Shown: piece by piece, positions 58,087 to 64,000 of the stretch | Layout of the letters: each line of letters starts with the position of its first letter | Position numbering within the stretch: position 1 is the first letter of the stretch | Assembly: GCF_900460065.1 (NCBI RefSeq) | Contig: NZ_UAVD01000058.1 | Location: 1 to 64,000, forward strand | DNA length: 64,000 bases | Source: Streptomyces griseus | Lineage (GTDB): Bacteria > Actinomycetota > Actinomycetes > Streptomycetales > Streptomycetaceae | Direction: 5' to 3' | The notes under the pieces: model-generated | The model's input: only the letters and a program-made list of their open reading frames with translations | The model's database searches: none | Told to the model about the DNA's origin: nothing | Made by a program: the position numbers and the translations under genes

Positions 58087-58797
58087 ATGACCAGTACGGT
58101 CCCCGCGTCCTTGACCCGCACGGCCGAAGACGCCGCCCTGCAGGCGGTCCTTCTCGACATGGACGGAACCCTGGTCGATACCGAGGGCTTCTGGTGGGAG
58201 GTCGAGAAGGAGGTCTTCGCCGGCCTGGGGCACCGGCTGGAAGAGGCCTGGCGCGACGTGGTCGTCGGCGGTCCGATGACCCGCAGCGCCGGCTACCTCA
58301 TCGACGCCACCGGCGCCGACATCCGGCTGGACGAGCTGACGGTGCTGCTCAACGACGGATTCGAGAAGCGCATCGAGCGCGGGGTGCCGCTGATGCCGGG
58401 CGCGGAGCGGCTGCTCGCCGAGCTGGGCGCCTACGAGGTGCCCACCGCGCTCGTCTCCGCCTCCCACCGGCGGATCATCGACCGGGTGCTGGACTCGGTG
58501 GGCCACCACCACTTCGCGCTCACCGTCGCCGGGGACGAGGTCGCCCGGACCAAGCCCCACCCCGAGCCCTACCTCACCGCTGCCGCGGGCTTCGGCGCCG
58601 ACCCCTGGCGCTGCGCCGTCATCGAGGACACCGCGACCGGGGTGGCCGCCGCCGAGGCCGCCGGCTGCCGGGTCGTCGCCGTGCCGTCCGTGGCCCCGAT
58701 CGCGCCGGCGGCCGGGCGTGTGGTCGTCGGCTCCCTCGAAGAGGTCGACCTCGCCTTCCTGCGCAAGCTCATCACCCGAGCGGGCGGAACGGGCTGA
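58087..58797 (+). CDS. HAD-superfamily phosphatase (beta-phosphoglucomutase-like)
   Basis: A 236-residue HAD protein. Motif I is DMDGTLVDTE with nucleophile Asp24 and Asp26; motif II is ALVSASHRR; motif III is the Lys in RTKPHPEPYL; motif IV is VIEDTATGVAAAEAAG. The C1 cap position between motifs I and II fits sugar-phosphate phosphatases or beta-phosphoglucomutase. GGAAGG precedes the ATG at 58087. Substrate unknown; the gene follows metH and may be independently transcribed. Confidence 0.92.
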   Translation: MTSTVPASLTRTAEDAALQAVLLDMDGTLVDTEGFWWEVEKEVFAGLGHRLEEAWRDVVVGGPMTRSAGYLIDATGADIRLDELTVLLNDGFEKRIERGVPLMPGAERLLAELGAYEVPTALVSASHRRIIDRVLDSVGHHHFALTVAGDEVARTKPHPEPYLTAAAGFGADPWRCAVIEDTATGVAAAEAAGCRVVAVPSVAPIAPAAGRVVVGSLEEVDLAFLRKLITRAGGTG

Positions 58798-59120
58798 ACC
58801 GCGGGGGGCGGGCGCCCGCGCCGGCCGGGCACTTGTGAACGAACAGCGGATTTTCTGGTCGGCCCCGTGTGCGTTCCGGCAACGTCCTGTGGATGTAGAT
58901 CAGTTGCGGGGTGCATCTGTGAAGAGGTGCGGCAGGTGACCTTCCTCACCTGTGACCCTCCGGTGGGCCGCCGGGATCGGATGAGCTGTCCGCAATGGTG
59001 AGCGTATGTCGCCCCATCCGGTCGCCCGGGGAGCGGGGGCCGCCCGCCGGACGGTCGGAGGAACCACCCGCGGCTACTAGCTTTGATTCCTCACCCGCCG
59101 GGATGAGGGAGAACGTCCAG
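58798..59120. other. 323-base intergenic region upstream of the binding lipoprotein
   Basis: No gene is convincing. It holds a small hairpin CAGGTGA-CCTTCC-TCACCTG (58933-58952) and an AT-richer patch with TAGCTT near 59078, a possible -10 for the lipoprotein gene. The operator-like hairpin may bind a regulator. Confidence 0.4.
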
Positions 59121-60719
59121 ATGAACCGCAAGACCCTGGTGCTGCCGGCCGTCGTCGGCCTGCTCGCCCCCGTGCTCGCCGCCTGCGGCAGCGCGGACAG
59201 CGGCGCCGGTGGCGACGGAGCCATCGTCGTCGGCACCACGGACCAGCTCGTGGCCTCCAAGGAGAACCCCGCGCCGCTCGACCCGGCCATCGGCTACGAG
59301 GCGGGCGTCTGGAACGTCCTGCGGCAGACCGTGCAGACCCTGACCACGGTGCCGGGCGGCGGTGGCGAGCCGGTGCCCGAGGCCGCGCGCAGCTGCACCT
59401 TCACCGACACCGCCAACGAGAGCTACCGCTGCACGCTGCGGCCGGGCCTCACGTTCGCCGACGGGACGGCCGTCACCGCCGAGGACGTGAAGCACTCCAT
59501 CCAGCGCGTCATCGACATCGACGCGGACAGCGGCCCGGTCGGACTGCTCGCCAACATCGACATGATCGAGACCAAGGGCGACGACCAGGTGATCTTCCAC
59601 CTGAACACGCCCGACGCGACCTTCCCGTACAAGCTCGCCACCCCCGCCGCCGGCATCGTCCCGAAGGCGCAGTACCCGGCGAAGGAGGGGCGCACCGGCT
59701 TCCAGGTGAACGGCTCCGGCCCGTACACCATGAAGCCGCAGGTCGAGGACGGCCGGGTCGTCAAGATCGCCTTCACCAAGAACCCCTCGTACAAGGGCGA
59801 GCTCAAGGTGCTCAACGACCGGGTGGAGATGGACCTGTTCCCCGACGCCGAGGCCATGGGCAAGGCGCTCGACGAGGAGAAGATCCACCTGATGACCCGG
59901 GCGATGTCGCCCCAGCAGGCGAGCGACATGCTCGTGGAGCCGGAGGAGGGCGTCGAGCTCACCGAACTGCCCGGCCTCGCCATCAGCTACGTCGGGTTCG
60001 ACACCAAGGACCCGGTGGTCAGCAAGCCCGTCCGGCAGGCCATGGCGCAGATCGTCGACCGGGGAGCGATCGCGGGCAAGGTGTACGGCACCACGGCCGA
60101 ACCGCTCTACTCGCTGATCCCGTCCAGCATCGCCGGGCACACCAACGCCTTCTTCAACAAGTACGGCGAGCCCAGCACCGCCAAGGCCCGGGCCATCCTC
60201 GACGACGCCGGGATCAAGACGCCGGTGAAGTTCACCCTGCACTACACCAGCGACCACTACGGCCCGGCCACCGCGGAGGAGTTCAAGGCGATCCAGCGGC
60301 AGCTCAACAGCTCGGGCCTCTTCGACGTCTCCGTCCAGGGCAAGGAGTGGTCGCAGTACCGCCCCGAGCAGAAGCGCGGCGACTACGCGGCCTACGGCAT
60401 GGGCTGGTTCCCCGACTTCCCGGACCCGGACAACTACACCGCGCCCTTCCTGGACGCGAACAACTTCCTCAACTCGCCCTACCGGTCCCGCGAGGCGCAG
60501 AAGGTCCTCATCCCGCAGTCCCGCCGCGAGACCGACCGCACCGCCGCCGGCGCCACCTACGAGAAGCTCCAGGACATCGTCGCCACCGACGTGCCGGTGC
60601 TGCCGATCTGGCAGGGCAAGCAGTACGTCGCCTCGCGCGACGGGATCGCCGGGGTGGAGCGCTCCGTCAGCGCCACCTCCGAACTCCAGCTCTGGGAGCT
60701 CAACCGGCCCAGCGTCTGA
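59121..60719 (+). CDS. ABC transporter substrate-binding lipoprotein (oligopeptide/nickel type)
   Basis: A 532-residue lipoprotein of solute-binding family 5. The signal ends LLAPVLAACGS, a lipobox with Cys about residue 20. The body matches OppA/DppA-like proteins (LRPGLTFADGTAVTAEDVKHSIQRV, FQVNGSGPYTM, YSLIPSSIAGHTNAFFNKYGEPSTAKARAIL). It binds a peptide or related solute at the outer face of the membrane. No permease or ATPase genes are adjacent, so it may work with an unlinked ABC system. A 22-bp terminator follows. An ATG at 59103 is an alternative start. Confidence 0.92.
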   Translation: MNRKTLVLPAVVGLLAPVLAACGSADSGAGGDGAIVVGTTDQLVASKENPAPLDPAIGYEAGVWNVLRQTVQTLTTVPGGGGEPVPEAARSCTFTDTANESYRCTLRPGLTFADGTAVTAEDVKHSIQRVIDIDADSGPVGLLANIDMIETKGDDQVIFHLNTPDATFPYKLATPAAGIVPKAQYPAKEGRTGFQVNGSGPYTMKPQVEDGRVVKIAFTKNPSYKGELKVLNDRVEMDLFPDAEAMGKALDEEKIHLMTRAMSPQQASDMLVEPEEGVELTELPGLAISYVGFDTKDPVVSKPVRQAMAQIVDRGAIAGKVYGTTAEPLYSLIPSSIAGHTNAFFNKYGEPSTAKARAILDDAGIKTPVKFTLHYTSDHYGPATAEEFKAIQRQLNSSGLFDVSVQGKEWSQYRPEQKRGDYAAYGMGWFPDFPDPDNYTAPFLDANNFLNSPYRSREAQKVLIPQSRRETDRTAAGATYEKLQDIVATDVPVLPIWQGKQYVASRDGIAGVERSVSATSELQLWELNRPSV

Positions 60720-60733
60720 GACCCGCCCGGAAA

Positions 60734-60783
60734 GCCGTCCGGCCCGTCCCCACCCCGTATCGGGTGGGGACGGGCCGGACGGC
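60734..60783. terminator. Long hairpin terminator
   Basis: A perfect 22-bp stem (60734-60755 with 60762-60783) with a 6-base loop lies between the convergent lipoprotein and response-regulator genes. It is unusually long. Confidence 0.93.
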
Positions 60784-60828
60784 TCCGTCGTGCCCGGGTC
60801 CGTGCGCGCGGCGTACGGGCGGGGGCCG

Positions 60829-61500
60829 CTACTGCGCGCCGGGACGCACCAGCCCGCTCTCGTACGCGTACACCGCGGCCTGCACCCGGTCGCGCAGGCC
60901 CAGCTTCGTGAGCACATGGCCCACATGCGTCTTGACCGTCGTCTCGCTGACGAAGAGATCCGCCGCGATCTCCGCGTTGGACAGGCCCCGCGCCACCAGC
61001 TTCAACACCTCGACCTCGCGGTCGGTCAGCGTGTGCAGGGCGTCCGGCACCGGGTCCTCGCCGGACGGCAGATGATCCGCGTACTTGTCCAGCAGCCGGC
61101 GCGTGATGCTCGGCGCGAGCATCGCCTCGCCCGCCGCCACCACCCTGATCGCCTGCACCAGCTCCGCCGCCGGCGCGTCCTTCAGCAGGAAGCCGCTCGC
61201 CCCGGCGCGCAACGCCTCCACCACGTACTCGTCGAGATCGAAGGTGGTCAGCACCAGCACCTTCGCCGGGCCGTCCTTCCCGGGGCCGGTGATCTGGCGC
61301 GTGGCCTCCACGCCGTCCATCCGCGGCATCCGGATGTCCATCAGCACCACATCGGGCTGCAGCGCCCGCACCTGATCGATGGCCTGCAGACCGTCACCGG
61401 CCTCACCGACCACCGCCAGATCGCCCTCGGCCTCCAGGATCATCCGGAAACCGGTGCGCAGCAGAGGCTGGTCGTCGACCAGAAGGACGCGGATCGCCAC
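60829..61500 (-). CDS. NarL/LuxR-type response regulator
   Basis: A 223-residue two-component regulator. The receiver has the acidic pair Asp9/Asp10, phospho-acceptor Asp55 (VVLMDIRMPRMDG), Thr in VLTTFD and Lys in FLLKDA. The C-terminal LuxR-type HTH is LTDREVEVLKLVARGLSNAEIAADLFVSETTVKTHVGHVLTKLGLRDR. No histidine kinase is next to it in this window, so it is an orphan here. It is 9 bases downstream of a RecB-like nuclease gene and probably shares its transcript. Confidence 0.95.
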   Translation of the reverse strand: MAIRVLLVDDQPLLRTGFRMILEAEGDLAVVGEAGDGLQAIDQVRALQPDVVLMDIRMPRMDGVEATRQITGPGKDGPAKVLVLTTFDLDEYVVEALRAGASGFLLKDAPAAELVQAIRVVAAGEAMLAPSITRRLLDKYADHLPSGEDPVPDALHTLTDREVEVLKLVARGLSNAEIAADLFVSETTVKTHVGHVLTKLGLRDRVQAAVYAYESGLVRPGAQ

Positions 61501-61509
61501 AGGAACTCC

Positions 61510-62421
61510 TTAAGGGCCCTCAAGGGCCACGGCACGGCCGGCCTCGGCCCGGACCGGTCCCATTCTGCCCTGGCCATCCTCGCCCGAATCCGCCGGGCGG
61601 ACCGACAGCGGGTATACCGGGGGAGTCCCGCCGAATTCCGGACACACCGCCTGGTGGTCGCACCAGCCGCACAGCTTCGTCGGCCGGGGCCGCCAGTCCC
61701 CCGTCTCCGTCGCCAGCGAGATCGCGTCCCACAGGGCCAGCAGCTTGCGCTCCACCCGCTCCAGGTCCGCCACCACCGGGTCGTACGTCAGCACGTCCCC
61801 GCTGCCCAGATAGACCAGCTGGAGCCGGCGCGGCACCACGCCCTTCAGCCGCCAGATCACCAGCGCGTAGAACGTCATCTGGAACAGCGGACCGTCGGAA
61901 TACTCCGGCCGCGGCGCCTTCCCCGTCTTGTAGTCGACGATCCGCACCTCGCCGCTCGGCGCGACGTCCACCCGGTCGATCACCCCGCGCAGCCGCAGCC
62001 CCGACTCCAGCTCCGTCTCGACGAACAGCTCACGCTCCGCCGGCTCCAGCCGCGTCGGGTCCTCCAGCGAGAACCACCGGTCCACCAACCGCTCCGCCTC
62101 GCCCAGCCACCGCGTCAGCCGCTCGCCCTCGGTGTCCCCGGCGAACAGATCGCTCAGCTCCGGCTTCGACTCCAGCAGCCGGTCCCACTGGCCCGGAATG
62201 AGCGCCCGCGCCCGCGGCGCCGTCCGGTCGGCCGCGGGCGCGTCGAACAGGCGCTCCAGCACCGCATGGACCAGCGTGCCGCGGGTAGCCGCCTCGCTGG
62301 GCTTCTCCGGCAGCTTGTCGATGACCCGGAAGCGGTAGAGCAGGGGACACTGCATGAAATCGCTCGCCCGCGACGGCGACAGGGACGAAGGCGGCAGGGG
62401 CGGCCGCGGCACGGAGGTCAT
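61510..62421 (-). CDS. Stand-alone RecB-family exonuclease with Fe-S cysteines
   Basis: A 303-residue PD-(D/E)XK nuclease. The N-terminal LSPSRASDFMQCPLLYRFRVIDKLP carries Cys25, RGTLVHAVLERLFD the His-containing motif I, VRIVDYKTGKAP the Asp and Lys of the active site, and CGWCDHQAVCPEF the last three Cys residues, which with Cys25 fit a [4Fe-4S] cluster as in AddB and Cas4. It lacks a helicase partner in this window. In actinobacteria such genes often sit next to the site-2 protease and trmI, as here. A DNA-end or recombination role is likely. Confidence 0.93.
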   Translation of the reverse strand: MTSVPRPPLPPSSLSPSRASDFMQCPLLYRFRVIDKLPEKPSEAATRGTLVHAVLERLFDAPAADRTAPRARALIPGQWDRLLESKPELSDLFAGDTEGERLTRWLGEAERLVDRWFSLEDPTRLEPAERELFVETELESGLRLRGVIDRVDVAPSGEVRIVDYKTGKAPRPEYSDGPLFQMTFYALVIWRLKGVVPRRLQLVYLGSGDVLTYDPVVADLERVERKLLALWDAISLATETGDWRPRPTKLCGWCDHQAVCPEFGGTPPVYPLSVRPADSGEDGQGRMGPVRAEAGRAVALEGP

Positions 62422-62532
62422 GTCTCAAGACCCTACGGCCCGCCACTGACAGCGAGCGGCATACCATCGACGGCAGACCCTCGCACACTGCATGATCGTG
62501 GCCAACGCCACTCACCGAACCGAAGGGACCCC

Positions 62533-63783
62533 GTGGACGACAGCGGCGACAGCGGGCGGCCGCAGCCCGGCGCAGGGGGAACGGCTCCCGGCACCGATCC
62601 CGACAGCGGCAAGCCGAAACGTCCCGCCGAGCCGGGCGGCGGCCTGCTCATGGGCCGGCCCTTCGGCGTGCCCGTCTACGTCGCCCCCAGCTGGTTCGTC
62701 GTCGCCGCGCTGATCACCTGGGTCTTCGGCGGCCAGCTCGACCGCGTGCTGCCCGAGCTGGGCGGCGCCCGCTACCTCGTCGCCCTGTTCTTCGCCATCG
62801 CCTTCTACGCCTCCGTGCTCGTCCACGAGCTGGCCCACACCGTCGCCGCCCTGCGCTACAAACTCCCGGTCCGCCGCATCCAGCTCCAGTTCTTCGGCGG
62901 CGTATCGGAGATCGAGAAGGAGAGCGAGACCCCCGGCCGCGAGTTCGTCCTCGCCTTCGTCGGACCGCTCCTCTCCCTGGTCCTCGGCGGCGTCTTCTAC
63001 GGGGCGATGCAGCTCGTCGAGCCCGGCACCGTCCCCGGCGTCCTGCTCGCGGGCCTGATGATCTCCAACCTCATCGTGGCCGCCTTCAACCTGCTGCCCG
63101 GCCTGCCGCTGGACGGCGGCCGGATGCTCCGCGCCGTCGTCTGGAAGATCACCGGCAAGCCCATGAGCGGCACCATCGCCGCCGCCTGGGTCGGCCGCGG
63201 CCTCGCCGTCACCGTCCTCATCGGACTGCCGCTGCTCACCCACACCGGAGCCCTCGGCGGTAGCGCCCAGGACATCGGCGGGGTCGAGACCGTCATGGAC
63301 GCGCTGCTCGCCGCGATCCTCGCCGGCATCATCTGGACCGGCGCCGGCAACAGCCTGCGCATGGCCCGCCTCCGCGAGCACCTGCCCGACCTCCGGGCCC
63401 GCACCCTCACCCGCCGCGCCGTCCCCGTCGAGTCCGCCACCCCGCTCTCCGAAGCGCTGCGCCGGGCCAACGAGGCGGGCGCCCGGGCCCTGGTCGTCGT
63501 CGACGGACAGGGCAACCCCAAGGGCGTCGTCCGCGAGGCCGCCATCGTCGGCGTCCCCGAACACCGCCGCCCCTGGGTCGCCGTCAGCGGCCTCGCCCAG
63601 GACCTCACCGACGGCATGAAGGTCCCCGCGGAACTGGCCGGCGAAGCCCTCCTGGACCGGCTCAAGGCCACCCCCGCCACCGAGTACCTGGTCGTCGAGG
63701 AGACCGGCGAGATCTACGGAGTCCTCTCCACCGCCGACGTCGAGCGCGCCTTCGTCAAGGCCATGGCCCGCCCCGAGGCCTGA
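62533..63783 (+). CDS. Site-2 protease-type M50 metallopeptidase with CBS region
   Basis: A 416-residue membrane zinc peptidase. A ~38-residue Pro/Gly/Asp-rich cytoplasmic head is followed by ~6 helices. The zinc motif is VLVHELAHTVA (His98, Glu99, His102) and the second motif NLLPGLPLDGGRML provides the Asp ligand. From about residue 300 a soluble region resembles a CBS-domain pair (RRAVPVESATPLSEALRRANEAGARALVVVD and GEIYGVLSTADVERA). The family (M50, Rip/SpoIVFB-like) cleaves membrane-bound anti-sigma factors or signal peptides. GTG start with AAGGGA at 6 bases. It is adjacent to trmI. Confidence 0.95.
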   Translation: MDDSGDSGRPQPGAGGTAPGTDPDSGKPKRPAEPGGGLLMGRPFGVPVYVAPSWFVVAALITWVFGGQLDRVLPELGGARYLVALFFAIAFYASVLVHELAHTVAALRYKLPVRRIQLQFFGGVSEIEKESETPGREFVLAFVGPLLSLVLGGVFYGAMQLVEPGTVPGVLLAGLMISNLIVAAFNLLPGLPLDGGRMLRAVVWKITGKPMSGTIAAAWVGRGLAVTVLIGLPLLTHTGALGGSAQDIGGVETVMDALLAAILAGIIWTGAGNSLRMARLREHLPDLRARTLTRRAVPVESATPLSEALRRANEAGARALVVVDGQGNPKGVVREAAIVGVPEHRRPWVAVSGLAQDLTDGMKVPAELAGEALLDRLKATPATEYLVVEETGEIYGVLSTADVERAFVKAMARPEA

Positions 63784-63841
63784 CGGCCCCGCCCCGGCGG
63801 GAGCGGCGGCAGGAGGCCCCGGAATCACCGGTAGGCTGGTC

Positions 63842-64000
63842 ACATGTCTGAACCGACCGGTGCCGCCCGCCGACGCGGGCCCTTCAAGGTCGGGGACCAG
63901 GTACAGCTCACCGACCCCAAGGGCCGCCACTACACCTTCACGCTCGAAGCCGGAAAGAACTTCCACACCCACAAGGGTTCTTTCCCGCACGACGAGCTGA
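63842..64000 (+). CDS. trmI: tRNA (adenine-N1)-methyltransferase TrmI, N-terminal fragment
   Basis: The first 53 codons only. MSEPTGAARRRGPFKVGDQVQLTDPKGRHYTFTL then HTHKGSFPHDEL matches the N-terminal domain of TrmI, which makes m1A58 in tRNA using S-adenosylmethionine. The gene runs off the right edge. In many actinobacteria the gene is followed by the proteasome ATPase gene (arc/mpa). A TAGGCT box lies 4 bases upstream of the ATG, so the transcript may have almost no leader. Confidence 0.9.
   Translation, partial: TCLNRPVPPADAGPSRSGTRYSSPTPRAATTPSRSKPERTSTPTRVLSRTTS

Overview
The window is chromosomal DNA of a Streptomyces or very close relative. The reasons are uniformly high G+C with strong third-position GC bias, a short chaplin followed by a long LAxTG chaplin, a gylR-glpF-glpK-glpD glycerol cluster, mycothiol genes (mshC and a mycothiol-dependent formaldehyde dehydrogenase), F420/LLM-type oxidoreductases and several apparently leaderless mRNAs. 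From memory, the 32-64 kb half has the gene content and order of the S. coelicolor SCO165x-SCO167x region (metH, gylR, glpFKD, parJ, mshC, SCO1664 family, chpC/chpH). I see no rRNA, CRISPR array, prophage, insertion sequence or large biosynthetic cluster. There is one tRNA gene, tRNA-Leu(GAG).

Layout. 0-8.3 kb: an aldehyde dehydrogenase tail and a zinc alcohol dehydrogenase; an EamA transporter overlapping a PPK2 kinase; a TetR regulator divergent from an acyl-CoA dehydrogenase with an operator-like palindrome between them; a second TetR and a MaoC hydratase that share an operator-like site; SoxR; and a zinc-ribbon hypothetical. 8.7-17.5 kb: a Tat-exported NamZ-type muramidase, an SDR/acyl-CoA synthetase/TetR operon, a secreted M28 aminopeptidase with a P-domain, and an operon of an APH-like kinase and an ACAD10/11-like acyl-CoA dehydrogenase. 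The SDR and kinase operons share an operator-like palindrome, which suggests one regulon for catabolism of a (hydroxy)acyl-CoA. 17.5-31.2 kb: sugar-acid and redox genes (glucarate dehydratase, gluconate permease and kinase with a divergent GntR/FadR regulator, a KstD-like flavoprotein, an APC permease, mscR plus a metallo-beta-lactamase-fold hydrolase).

31.2-41.9 kb: an RluA pseudouridine synthase, tRNA-Leu with its terminator, an M20 peptidase, the chaplins, a RecD2-like protein that has lost its Walker A motif, an aldo/keto reductase, an F420-type LLM enzyme whose promoter carries a perfect 14-bp palindrome, and a ferritin-like protein. 41.9-47.6 kb: corA, then a conserved actinobacterial set (histidine phosphatase, DUF3090, SCO1664-family kinase-like protein) running into mshC, with a PAC2/ParJ gene convergent. 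47.8-54.2 kb: an LLM monooxygenase and the glycerol operon with GylR and repeated operator-like motifs. 54.4-64 kb: metH, a HAD phosphatase, an oligopeptide-type binding lipoprotein, a NarL-type response regulator, a stand-alone Fe-S RecB-like nuclease, a site-2 protease with a CBS region, and the start of trmI.

Much of the window is core-like, so the notable signals are mainly regulatory (at least six operator-like palindromes beside their regulators or targets) and a few uncharacterised gene sets: the kinase-ACAD module, the phosphatase/DUF3090/SCO1664/mshC set and the degenerate helicase. All assignments come from reading the sequence; no database search was run.
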